Assembly: GCF_041435355.1 (NCBI RefSeq)
Contig: NZ_CP108442.1
Span: 3,782,001 to 3,846,000, forward strand
Direction: 5' to 3'
Source of the DNA: Streptomyces sp. NBC_01276
Lineage (GTDB): Bacteria > Actinomycetota > Actinomycetes > Streptomycetales > Streptomycetaceae
Length of the DNA stretch: 64,000 nt
Part shown: positions 1 through 7,690 of the stretch, piece after piece
How positions within the stretch are numbered: the stretch's first letter is position 1
Layout: every line of letters begins with the position of its first letter
Made by a program: the position numbers and the translations under genes
Notes under the pieces: generated by a model
The model's input: the letters and a program-made list of their open reading frames with translations, nothing else
Databases searched by the model: none
Told to the model about the DNA's origin: nothing

Positions 1-34
1 AGCGGGAGGTGTGGTCGATGTCGATGATGGTCAC
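1..34 (-). CDS. ABC transporter ATP-binding protein, N-terminal fragment (cut by window edge)
   Basis: Only the first 11 codons are in the window: a GTG start at 34-32 reading V-T-I-I-D-I-D-H-T-S-R leftward. The GTG overlaps the TGA stop of the upstream permease gene (GTGA, 31-34), so the two are translationally coupled. This beginning resembles the start of streptomycete drug/Na+-type ABC ATPases, and the neighbouring genes are the ATPase and permease of such an exporter. The assignment therefore rests on context and a very short peptide. It would make an ATPase-permease-ATPase operon. Confidence 0.55.
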   Translation of the reverse strand, partial: MTIIDIDHTSR

Positions 35-918
35 AGCCCGGCCTTCCGGTAACGGGCCATCAGGGCGGCGTACGAGCCGACGATGAGGCCGAGGGCGACG
101 AGCAGGTAGACGACGCCGACGCCGGCGGAGGGGCCCTCGCCACCGGGGAAGGCGGAGGTCGCGCCGAGGAAGGCGGTCTGCACGCCGTCGATCAGGGTGA
201 TGGGGGAGAACAGGCCCATCCAGTCGATGGCCGCGGTGTGGCCGGTGTTGTAGGCGACGCCCTGCACCGCCGTGACGGCGCCGTAGGGGATCAGGAGCAG
301 GCCGATGACGGCGGCGACGCCGAACCCGCGGCGCGGGGTGAGCGCGGCCATGACCAGGCCGAGTCCCGCGAAGAGCAGCGACAGCAGCAGTACGGACACC
401 AGTCCCTGCCCGAATCCCTTGGTCTGGTCGGCGAAGTCGAACTTCGCCAGCAACGAGCCGATCCACATGATCAGCAGTGGGGTGGCGGTGAGGATGAAGA
501 GGGCCGAGGCCATGGCCGCGTACTTGGCCACGACGTAGTCGACCCGCTCGATCGGCCGCGAGAAGTACAGCGGCACGGTCTTGAAGCGCAGGTCCCGGGA
601 GACGGACTGGGGTGCCTGGGACGCGAGGTAGAGGCCGATGATCACCTGGGTGGTCAGGGCGTACGTCGTGTACTTGATCGGCAGGTCGGTGGAGCCGGGG
701 ACGGCGATCGCCACCGCGACGATGATCAGCGCGGGGACGCACATCACCGCGAAGAGGATCATCGGCAGCACCTTGGACTTGGCGGAGCGGCCGAGTCCGT
801 ACGCGCCCCGGAGGGACTGCGAGAAGAGGGAGGTGCGGGCGTAGGCGCGTCCGAGGCGGGGGCCGTCGTAGGACCGGTAGCCGATGTTGTGGATCTGGGT
901 CGAGGTGTCAGGCGCCAT
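31..918 (-). CDS. ABC transporter permease (ABC-2 type)
   Basis: Membrane subunit of an ABC exporter, 295 residues from the ATG at 918, which overlaps the stop of the upstream ATPase gene by 11 bases. Several hydrophobic segments are visible: one after the KSKVLPM motif near residue 45, one at the TTQVIIGLYLASQAP region, then pairs in the second half and a last one before the C-terminal RYRKAGL. The motif R-D-L-R-F-K-T-V-P-L-Y-F-S-R-P-I, after the second membrane segment, is typical of ABC-2 permeases of the NatB/gliding-motility kind. The open frame runs about 95 codons further upstream, but that part is arginine- and serine-rich shadow sequence inside the ATPase gene. The substrate is unknown. 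Confidence 0.85.
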   Translation of the reverse strand: MAPDTSTQIHNIGYRSYDGPRLGRAYARTSLFSQSLRGAYGLGRSAKSKVLPMILFAVMCVPALIIVAVAIAVPGSTDLPIKYTTYALTTQVIIGLYLASQAPQSVSRDLRFKTVPLYFSRPIERVDYVVAKYAAMASALFILTATPLLIMWIGSLLAKFDFADQTKGFGQGLVSVLLLSLLFAGLGLVMAALTPRRGFGVAAVIGLLLIPYGAVTAVQGVAYNTGHTAAIDWMGLFSPITLIDGVQTAFLGATSAFPGGEGPSAGVGVVYLLVALGLIVGSYAALMARYRKAGL

Positions 919-1942
919 CGGAACCGGCTCCCTTCTGCTGGGTCTGGAACTGCGGAACGGGCGGGGCGGCCTGTGCGGCCTGCGCGGCGGCCTGTGCGGC
1001 CCGGTCGCCATCGCGGAAGACCTCGGCGATGTGGTGGCGGCGCTGCTCCATGCGGACCAGGCCGAGCCCGAGGTCGGCGACGGTGTCGCGGACGGTGTCG
1101 TACGTGTCCTCGCCGGTGGCCTCGACCAGGAGGATGTGGCCGGCACCCGGCAGGCCCTGCTCCTCGCCCGCGTGCAGGACGATGCCCGCCGCGGTGAGCG
1201 CCGCACGCACGGCGGCGGTGCCGTCCGGGTGCGCGTCGGAGTCGGTGACCTCGACGGCCAGGGTGGTGGTGGTCTGGGTGAAGTCGCTGGTGGAGCTGGA
1301 GCGCAGCAGCTTGCCGCCGTCGACGACGACCACGTGGTCGCAGGTCCGCTCCAGCTCGCCGAGGAGGTGGGAGGTCACCAGGACGGAGATGCCGAAGTCG
1401 GTGTGGATACGGCGGATCAGGCCGAGCATCTCGTCGCGGCCGACCGGGTCCAGGCCGTTGGTCGGCTCGTCGAGGAGGACCAGCTGCGGGTCGTGGACGA
1501 GTGCCTGGGCCAGTTTGACCCGCTGCTTCATGCCGGTGGAGTAGCCGCCGATGGGGCGGTAGCGCTCCTCGTACAGCCCGACGTGGCGCAGGGTGTCGGC
1601 GGTGCGCTCGCGGGCCGCGGTCGGCGACAGCCCGGACATGCGCGCCATGTGGACGACGAACTCCGTGGCGGAGACGTCGGGTGGCAGGCAGTCGTGTTCG
1701 GGCATGTAGCCGACGCGTTCACGGATGGCGCTGCCATGCGTGGCGACGTCGAGTCCGAGCACGGCGGCGCGGCCCTCGGTGGCGGGGGACAGTCCGAGCA
1801 GGATCTTGATCAGCGTGGACTTGCCGGCTCCGTTGGCGCCCACGAGCCCGGTCACTCCGGGCCCGATGTCCAGGGAGAGCCGGTCGAGGGCGGTCACTCG
1901 GGGGTACCGCTTGCTCAGGCTTTCGGTCGCGATGACAGTCAC
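908..1942 (-). CDS. ABC transporter ATP-binding protein
   Basis: Cytoplasmic ATPase of the exporter whose permease follows with an 11-base overlap. It is 344 residues, beginning MTVIATESLSKRY. Walker A is GANGAGKST at about 35-43, the Q-loop equivalent is YMPEHD, the signature is a variant YSTGMKQR, and Walker B with D-loop is LVLLDEPTNGLDP. The H-loop histidine follows in LVTSHLLGELERT. The C-terminal 110 residues form the accessory domain of the CcmA/NatA-type drug exporters and end in an Ala/Gln-rich tail. First gene of the leftward operon. Confidence 0.9.
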   Translation of the reverse strand: MTVIATESLSKRYPRVTALDRLSLDIGPGVTGLVGANGAGKSTLIKILLGLSPATEGRAAVLGLDVATHGSAIRERVGYMPEHDCLPPDVSATEFVVHMARMSGLSPTAARERTADTLRHVGLYEERYRPIGGYSTGMKQRVKLAQALVHDPQLVLLDEPTNGLDPVGRDEMLGLIRRIHTDFGISVLVTSHLLGELERTCDHVVVVDGGKLLRSSSTSDFTQTTTTLAVEVTDSDAHPDGTAAVRAALTAAGIVLHAGEEQGLPGAGHILLVEATGEDTYDTVRDTVADLGLGLVRMEQRRHHIAEVFRDGDRAAQAAAQAAQAAPPVPQFQTQQKGAGSDGA

Positions 1943-2093
1943 GCGTTCGACGTTAGTGCCGCGGGCGGGCCGGATCGTCAGACCTGGAGCGGGATCACGT
2001 ATCCGCCTTGAGGACTACGGGCCCTGACCGAAGTCTGATGACGGCCGGCCGCCGACGGGCCCCGCGGAAGCTTTAGGCATGGCCCGGACAAGT

Positions 2094-2102
2094 TTGTCCA
2101 CA
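2094..2102 (+). other. single DnaA box in the ABC ATPase / M24 peptidase intergenic region
   Basis: TTGTCCACA is an exact match to the preferred streptomycete DnaA-binding 9-mer. It lies alone in the 254-base gap between divergent genes (1943-2196). A single 9-mer occurs by chance, so its role is uncertain. The rest of the gap shows no clear operator or terminator. Confidence 0.4.
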
Positions 2103-2196
2103 GGTCCGTGCACGGGCCTTGACGTGATCTCCGGTCATTGTCACATTCATCAGTGTCAGGTTACGGGCGCGCACGCCTACAGGACGGACGGCTGGC

Positions 2197-3066
2197 ATGG
2201 CTGGGGAAACCAAGCAACGCACCGCGCACGACCGGGCAGGGCTCTCCGCCGAACTGCGCGGGTTCAGAGAGGTCCAGCGCCTCGCCTACGCATGCGCCGA
2301 GACCGTGGCGGCCCAGCTCCGACCCGGCGTGACCGAGCGCGAGGCGGCCCGGATGCAGCGCGACTGGCTGCGCGAGCGCGGGGTGCGGGACTGGTTCCAC
2401 CTGCCCTTCGCCTGGTTCGGCGACCGCACCGCCTTCGCGAACTTCAAGATCCCCCTCCAGTTCTTCCCGACGGGGCGCAAGCTGGAGCCGGGCATGCCGT
2501 TCATCCTCGACATGGCCCCCGTGTACCGGGGATACGCGGCCGACATCGGGTACTCCGGCAGCCTCGGCCTGCACCCCCTGCAGGACCGGCTGATGTCCGA
2601 CCTGCGCCCGCACCGGGAGCTGATCCTGCAGCAGGTGCGCGAACGCCGCTCCCTCCGGGAGATCTACGAGAACGTCGAGCGGCTGATGACCCGCCAGGGG
2701 TACGCCAACCGCCACCGGGCCTACCCCTTCGGCGTCATCGCGCACAAGATCGACCGCGTCGCGGAGCGGCGCTGGTCCCCGACCGCGTTCGGGTTCGGTA
2801 CGCAGTCCCTCAGGGGACTGGTCTCGGACGCCCTGCACGGGCACCGCGAGGGCTGGTCCCCGCTGTGGAGTCCGTACCGCTTCTCCGACCACCCGCCGCG
2901 ACCCGGCCTGTGGGCGGTGGAGCCGCACCTGGGCTTCCGGGGGACGGGGGCGAAGTTCGAGGAGATCCTGGTGGTCACCGACTCCCGGGACCCCGAGGAG
3001 AGCGCGTTCTGGCTGGACGACGACCTGCCGCACGTGCGGCGCTGGGCTGAGGAGAAGGCGGCATGA
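2197..3066 (+). CDS. M24-family metallopeptidase (Xaa-Pro aminopeptidase-like)
   Basis: Cytosolic pita-bread-fold peptidase of 289 residues, a compact form without the N-terminal creatinase domain. Plausible metal ligands can be traced: two aspartates in ILDMAPVYRGYAADIGYSG, a histidine in FGVIAHKID, and glutamates in WAVEPHLGF and KFEEILVVT. The spacing suits M24, although the first motif (D then a later D) is somewhat degenerate, so peptidase activity is inferred. The ATG at 2197 follows no strong Shine-Dalgarno. The stop overlaps the next gene by four bases (ATGA, 3063-3066), implying co-translation with the EphD-like fusion protein. Confidence 0.8.
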   Translation: MAGETKQRTAHDRAGLSAELRGFREVQRLAYACAETVAAQLRPGVTEREAARMQRDWLRERGVRDWFHLPFAWFGDRTAFANFKIPLQFFPTGRKLEPGMPFILDMAPVYRGYAADIGYSGSLGLHPLQDRLMSDLRPHRELILQQVRERRSLREIYENVERLMTRQGYANRHRAYPFGVIAHKIDRVAERRWSPTAFGFGTQSLRGLVSDALHGHREGWSPLWSPYRFSDHPPRPGLWAVEPHLGFRGTGAKFEEILVVTDSRDPEESAFWLDDDLPHVRRWAEEKAA

Positions 3067-4844
3067 GCGGGATGAGCGGTAGGGCACTGGCGGGCGCCCG
3101 GGAGCGCTGGGTGAGCACTGGCGGCATCGAGCTGTGCGTCGCGGAGCTCGGGGAGACGGACCATCCGACCGTGGTGCTGGTGCACGGCTACCCGGACAGC
3201 AAGGAGGTCTGGTCGGAGGTCGCGGAGCGGCTCGCGTCCCGCTTCCACGTGGTCCTGTACGACGTACGCGGCCACGGGCGCTCCTCTGCGCCGGTGCCGC
3301 TGCGCGGGGGCTTCACCCTGGAGAAGCTGACCGACGACTTCCTGGCCGTGGTGGACGCGGTCAGCCCGGACCGCCCGGTGCACCTGGTCGGCCACGACTG
3401 GGGGTCCGTACAGGGCTGGGAGTTCGCCACGGTCGCCCGCACCGAAGGGCGGATCGCCTCCTTCACCTCCATGTCGGGCCCCTCCCTCGACCACTTCGGG
3501 CACTGGATCAAGAAGCGGATGGCGCGGCCGACCCCGCGGCGGGCCGCCCAGCTGCTGAACCAGGGCGTGAAGTCCTGGTACGTCGGCATGCTGCACACCC
3601 CGGTGCTGCCGGAGCTGGCCTGGCGCGGACCGCTCGGCAAGCGCTGGCCGAAGATCGTCCAGCGGGCGGAGAAGTTCCCGGACAGCTCCTACCCGACCGC
3701 CTCGCTCCCCGAGGACGCGGCACACGGGGCCTGGCTCTACCGCGACAACGTCCGGCCGCGGATGCGCCGGCCGCGCACCGACGCCTACGCGCACGTACCG
3801 GTTCAGCTGATCGTGCCGACCGGGGACGCGTTCCTCTCCGAGCGGCTCTACGACGACACGGAGCTGTGGGCCCCGGACCTGCTGCGGCGGACCCTGCCCG
3901 CCAAGCACTGGATCCCGCGGACCCGGCCGGACCAGGTGGCGTCGTGGATCTCCGAGTTCGTGACCGCACGGGAGGAACCGGCCGCGCGGGCCCCGCAGCA
4001 GAAGGCCCCCGGCCGCTACGCCGACCGGTTCGGCGGCCGGCTGGTGCTGGTCACGGGCGCCGCCAGCGGCATCGGACGGGCCACCGCGTTCGCGTTCGCC
4101 GAGGCCGGGGCCCGGATCGTGGCCGTGGACCGGGACGCCGAGGGCGCGGCGCGCACCGCCGGGATGGCCCGGCTGGTCGGTGCGGCCGAGGCCTGGGGAG
4201 AGTGCGTCGACGTCAGCGACGAGCAGGCGATGGAGAAGCTCGCGGCGAAGGTCGCCACCGAGTACGGGATCGTCGACGTCCTCGTGAACAACGCCGGTAT
4301 CGGGCTGTCGGGCTCCTTCCTGGAGACCACCTCCGAGGACTGGAGAAAGGTCCTCGACGTCAACCTGTGGGGTGTCATCCACGGCTGCCGGATCTTCGGG
4401 AAGCAGATGGCCGAGCGCAACCAGGGGGGCCACATCGTCAACACCGCCTCCGCCGCCGCCTACCTGCCCTCCCGGACCCTGCCCGCCTACAGCACCTCCA
4501 AGGCGGCGGTGCTGATGCTGAGCGAGTGCCTGCGCGCGGAGCTCGCCGGGAAGTCGATCGGCGTCTCGGCGATCTGCCCGGGGATCGTCAACACCAACAT
4601 CACCGCCACCTCGCGGTTCGCCGGGGTGGACGCGGCCGAGGAGAAGCGCCGCCAGGAACGCTCCTCGCGGCTGTACGGGCTGCGCAACTTCCCGCCGGAG
4701 AAGGTCGCCGACGCGATCCTGCTGGCCGTGGTGAAGAACCAGGCGGTGGTACCGGTGACCCCGGAGTCCAAGGGCGCCCTGTGGATGTCCCGCTTCGCGC
4801 CGCGCGCGCTGCGGCGGATCGCGAGGGTGGAGCCCCGGCTGTGA
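3063..4844 (+). CDS. EphD-like fusion: alpha/beta hydrolase + short-chain dehydrogenase
   Basis: Two-domain protein of 593 residues. Residues about 15-300 are an alpha/beta hydrolase with HGYPDS (oxyanion region) and the nucleophile elbow GHDWGS. An aspartate at that position is the epoxide-hydrolase/dehalogenase arrangement, not a serine esterase. Residues about 318-593 are a short-chain dehydrogenase: TGAASGIGRA (Rossmann glycine motif), NNAGIG, and the catalytic YSTSK. The architecture and length match mycobacterial EphD, which is linked there to mycolic acid modification. Streptomycetes make no mycolates, so the substrate here must differ. Coupled to the M24 peptidase by a four-base overlap. 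Confidence 0.88.
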   Translation: MSGMSGRALAGARERWVSTGGIELCVAELGETDHPTVVLVHGYPDSKEVWSEVAERLASRFHVVLYDVRGHGRSSAPVPLRGGFTLEKLTDDFLAVVDAVSPDRPVHLVGHDWGSVQGWEFATVARTEGRIASFTSMSGPSLDHFGHWIKKRMARPTPRRAAQLLNQGVKSWYVGMLHTPVLPELAWRGPLGKRWPKIVQRAEKFPDSSYPTASLPEDAAHGAWLYRDNVRPRMRRPRTDAYAHVPVQLIVPTGDAFLSERLYDDTELWAPDLLRRTLPAKHWIPRTRPDQVASWISEFVTAREEPAARAPQQKAPGRYADRFGGRLVLVTGAASGIGRATAFAFAEAGARIVAVDRDAEGAARTAGMARLVGAAEAWGECVDVSDEQAMEKLAAKVATEYGIVDVLVNNAGIGLSGSFLETTSEDWRKVLDVNLWGVIHGCRIFGKQMAERNQGGHIVNTASAAAYLPSRTLPAYSTSKAAVLMLSECLRAELAGKSIGVSAICPGIVNTNITATSRFAGVDAAEEKRRQERSSRLYGLRNFPPEKVADAILLAVVKNQAVVPVTPESKGALWMSRFAPRALRRIARVEPRL

Positions 4845-5053
4845 GCGGGACGGACGGAGCCGGGCCATGACCCGGGGACGGGGGCCGGTGTGGAGAGAGC
4901 CGGGCACGGCCATACCCCGCTCCTTCCTGCGGTCGTACCATCCCTCGCAGGAGGGCTCGCTGCGCAGGGCGGTCGAGTGCCTGGCGGCGTCTCCTGCCGC
5001 CCGGACCGCGGCGGGCGCGGTCGGGCGAGCCGCCATGTCGTAGGGAGCCGGGA

Positions 5054-5968
5054 TTGTCCGATCAGGCGGTAGCGGAGTACCGGATCGAGGATCTGGCCCA
5101 CCACAGCGGAGCGACGGTACGCACGATCCGGGCGTACCAGGACCGCGGTCTGCTTCCGAAGCCGGAGCGCCGCGGCCGGTCCAACGTCTACCGGGACACG
5201 CATCTGGCGCGGCTGCGGCAGATCGCGGACCTGCTGGACCGGGGCTACACCCTGGCCTCCATCAAGGAGTTGCTGGAGGCCTGGGACGCGGGGCGCGGAC
5301 TGGGCGGCGTACTCGGCCTGGTGGCCGAGGTGCACGGACCGTGGACCGACGAGGAGGCGGCCCGCATCAGCCGGGCCGACCTCAACGAGCGGTTCGGGGG
5401 CCGGCCCGACGACGACGCCGTGGACGAGGCCTGCGAGCTGGGGGTGCTGGAGAGGATCGCGGGGCGCCCGGACGAGTTCCTGGTGCCGTCACCGCAGGAG
5501 CTGGCGGTCGCGGCCGAGCTGTACGCGGCCGGGGTTCCGTTGGTGGCGATCACCGGACACCTGCGCGAGCTGCGCGGTCAGGTGGAGCACATCGCCTCGC
5601 GCTTCCTGGAGTTCACCACCGAGCACGTCTTCGCCCGCTACCTCGGCCAGGTGCCGCCGACCGACGCGGACGCGGCGGAGGCGGCGACGATGGTGCGCAG
5701 GTTGCGGCCCCTGGCCCAGCAGACGGTGGACGCCGAGCTGGCGCGGGCGATGCGGCTCTTCGCGACCCGGCACCTCCAGCGGCACCTGGGGGCCGCCGGC
5801 GGGGCGCAGCCCTCGGGCCCGGCGCCGGTGGCCCTGCCCGCCGAGACGGTGCGGGCGGTGCAGGAGCTGGTGGGGTCCGCGCACGTGGCGGAGTTCGTCC
5901 GGGCCGCGACGGAACGCGAGCTCCAGGCACGGACCATGAACGATCTGGTCAGCAAGGGCGGCCGATAG
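5054..5968 (+). CDS. MerR-family transcriptional regulator
   Basis: 304-residue DNA-binding regulator. The N-terminal MerR winged helix is clear: YRIEDLAHHSGATVRTIRAYQDRGLLPKPERRGRSNVY (written here in parts: EDLAHHSGATVRTIRAYQ then DRGLLPKPERRGRS), followed by the dimerisation helix RQIADLLDRGYTLASIKELL. The remaining 220 residues are a helical effector region with no recognised ligand motif or cysteine cluster, so a metal sensor is unlikely. A TTG start at 5054 is used because it directly precedes the conserved region; no ATG or GTG fits better. The 209 bases upstream (4845-5053) show no gene or obvious operator. Confidence 0.85.
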   Translation: MSDQAVAEYRIEDLAHHSGATVRTIRAYQDRGLLPKPERRGRSNVYRDTHLARLRQIADLLDRGYTLASIKELLEAWDAGRGLGGVLGLVAEVHGPWTDEEAARISRADLNERFGGRPDDDAVDEACELGVLERIAGRPDEFLVPSPQELAVAAELYAAGVPLVAITGHLRELRGQVEHIASRFLEFTTEHVFARYLGQVPPTDADAAEAATMVRRLRPLAQQTVDAELARAMRLFATRHLQRHLGAAGGAQPSGPAPVALPAETVRAVQELVGSAHVAEFVRAATERELQARTMNDLVSKGGR

Positions 5969-5979
5969 TGCTCGATCAG

Positions 5980-6059
5980 CAGTCCACAGGGCGAATCACA
6001 CTCTTGTCACCGAAACCCACCGAAACGGCTGTGGACAACTCCCGTTCGGCTGTGGGGAA
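5980..6059. other. small group of DnaA-box-like 9-mers between convergent genes
   Basis: The gap between the MerR gene and the aquaporin gene holds one exact DnaA box on the minus strand (TGTGGACAA, 6030-6038), a near match on the minus strand (TGTGGGGAA, 6051-6059) and a weaker CAGTCCACA on the plus strand (5980-5988). Binding by DnaA is an inference from sequence. No strong terminator hairpin was seen here. Confidence 0.4.
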
Positions 6060-6072
6060 CCCGACCTGATCC

Positions 6073-6876
6073 TCAGACCACGGCCTCGAAAGCGGGTCCG
6101 GTGCGGGTGATATCGGCCACCGGTTTCTCTTCGTCCGGAGCCAGCGGTCCGGTCGGTCCGGCGGCTTGCACCCGCTCCTCCGACCGGGTGCCGCGGTCAC
6201 GTCCGTAGAGGAGGGTGGCCAGGGCGAGGCCCACGCAACCGCCCAGCAGCTGGGCCGCGACGAAGCCGGGCAGCGACTGCGGGGCGATGCCGGTGAAGGA
6301 GTCGCTGAAGGCCCGGCCGACGGTGCCCGCGGGGTTGGCGAACGACCCCGAGGAGGTGAACCAGATCGCGGCGGCGATGTACGCGGCGACGGCGGACGGG
6401 ATCAGCCGGGACCGTCCGATGCGGCCGAGCCCCTGGATGACCAGGACCAGGCCGGCGGTGGCGACGATCTCCCCGATCAGCAGGTGACCGCCGTCGCGGA
6501 CCCGTGTGGAGAACTCCCCGGGGGTGCGGCCGAACATCACCTCGGCGAGGACGGCCCCGCCGATGGCCCCGGCGGTCTGGGCGGTGGCGTAGGCGAGGGC
6601 CTCCCGGACGTCGAGCCCCTCGCCGCCGGTGCGACGGGCCCACCACGCGGTCAGGGTGACGACCGGGTTGAGGTGGGCTCCGGACAGCGGCCCGAAGAGG
6701 GTGATGATCAGCCCGAGGCCGATGGCGGAAGCGAGCGAGTTGGCGACGAGGGCCACTCCCGTGTCGCGGCTGAGGGACGCGGCCTGGATGCCGGAACCGA
6801 TCACCACCACGAGCAGGCTCGCGGTGCCGATGAGCTCAGCAGTCGCGCGCCGTAGTAGTGAAGCCTTATTTGTCAT
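6073..6876 (-). CDS. MIP-family channel (aquaporin / aquaglyceroporin)
   Basis: Inner-membrane channel of 267 residues with six hydrophobic segments and the two pore half-helices. The first half-helix reads GAHLNPVVTL, so the usual NPA is NPV; the second is FANPAGTVGRAF with a normal NPA and the selectivity-filter arginine replaced in its usual context by G-R-A-F. This NPV/NPA form is common among actinobacterial MIP proteins found near arsenic genes, but no ars genes are present here. Substrate (water, glycerol or a metalloid) cannot be decided. Start is the ATG at 6876, followed by a basic N-terminus. Confidence 0.85.
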   Translation of the reverse strand: MTNKASLLRRATAELIGTASLLVVVIGSGIQAASLSRDTGVALVANSLASAIGLGLIITLFGPLSGAHLNPVVTLTAWWARRTGGEGLDVREALAYATAQTAGAIGGAVLAEVMFGRTPGEFSTRVRDGGHLLIGEIVATAGLVLVIQGLGRIGRSRLIPSAVAAYIAAAIWFTSSGSFANPAGTVGRAFSDSFTGIAPQSLPGFVAAQLLGGCVGLALATLLYGRDRGTRSEERVQAAGPTGPLAPDEEKPVADITRTGPAFEAVV

Positions 6877-7009
6877 AGTTTCTCCCTGTGGGCAGCGGTT
6901 CAGCGGAAAATGTATTCCGTATCTTGGAAACGCGATAGAGGGAGTCCGCGTTCAACGGGGCGGTCAAAAATCGCTGCTCATGCCCGTCCCGACCCGGCAA
7001 GCTGGGGTC

Positions 7010-7549
7010 ATGGACGACAGACGCACCGTGAAGGTGTCCAAATACGTCTCGAAACACCTGCGGCATCAGCCGGATCGAATCGGACTGGTGCTCGACACCC
7101 AGGGATGGGTGGAGATCGACGATCTTCTGCGCGCCGCCGCGGCCCACGGATTCCGCTTCACCCGGGCCGAACTCGACCACGTGGTCGCCTCCAACGACAA
7201 GCAGCGCTTCGCCGTCGACGGCACCCGCGTCAGGGCCAGCCAGGGGCACACGGTGGCAGTGGATCTCGGCCTGCCGGAGGCCGAACCGCCCTCGCACCTC
7301 TACCACGGCACCGTCGCCGCCGCCCTGGACGCCATCCGCGCCGAAGGCCTGCGCCCCATGGCCCGCCACCACGTGCACCTGTCACCCGACCGCGAGACGG
7401 CGACGCGCGTGGGAGCGCGCCGGGGCCGGCCCGTGGTGCTGACGGTGGACGCCGGCGCGATGCGCGCGGCCGGGCACGTGTTCCGCATCAGCGCCAACGG
7501 GGTGTGGCTGGCGGACGCCGTGCCTCCGGAATTCCTGCGTTTCCGATAG
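7010..7549 (+). CDS. kptA: RNA 2'-phosphotransferase (KptA/Tpt1 family)
   Basis: Cytosolic enzyme of 179 residues that transfers a 2'-phosphate from RNA to NAD+, giving ADP-ribose 1'',2''-cyclic phosphate. Family motifs: KYVSKHLRHQP at the N-terminus with the essential arginine, the winged-helix N-lobe with DDLL and HVVASNDKQRF, then LYHGT, HLSPDRETATRVG and RPVVLTVDA of the ADP-ribosyltransferase-like lobe. Start is the ATG at 7010 just before the conserved motif; the frame stays open far upstream without similarity. Bacterial KptA has no established substrate, since bacteria lack the fungal-type tRNA splicing that generates the 2'-phosphate. Confidence 0.93.
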   Translation: MDDRRTVKVSKYVSKHLRHQPDRIGLVLDTQGWVEIDDLLRAAAAHGFRFTRAELDHVVASNDKQRFAVDGTRVRASQGHTVAVDLGLPEAEPPSHLYHGTVAAALDAIRAEGLRPMARHHVHLSPDRETATRVGARRGRPVVLTVDAGAMRAAGHVFRISANGVWLADAVPPEFLRFR

Positions 7550-7642
7550 GCCCGGACAAGTAGGAGCGGACGAACGGGAATTCACGGAAGACTGTCGGAT
7601 CATCCCCCTAATCTGTTCTCGTTCCGGGATCAGTGAGGGGGG

Positions 7643-7683
7643 CACCTCGCGATCACCGACCATCCCTGTGACCACGCGAGGTG
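7643..7683 (+). promoter_or_regulatory. hairpin that covers the Shine-Dalgarno of the Hsp90-family gene
   Basis: CACCTCGCG (7643-7651) pairs perfectly with CGCGAGGTG (7675-7683), and an inner stem TCAC/GTGA (7653-7656 with 7668-7671) extends it, leaving an 11-base loop. The right arm contains the Shine-Dalgarno AGGTG (7679-7683), seven bases before the ATG at 7691. If transcribed, the ribosome binding site would be double-stranded. This could be an RNA thermometer-like switch or a DNA operator. Confidence 0.5.
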
Positions 7684-7690
7684 ACACCCC

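Noticed and set aside
1328..1339. GACCACGTGGTC, a CACGTG-centred palindrome like parS (also at 7175-7186)
   Set aside because: Flanks differ from GTTTCACGTGAAAC, and both copies lie inside coding regions where codon choice explains them.
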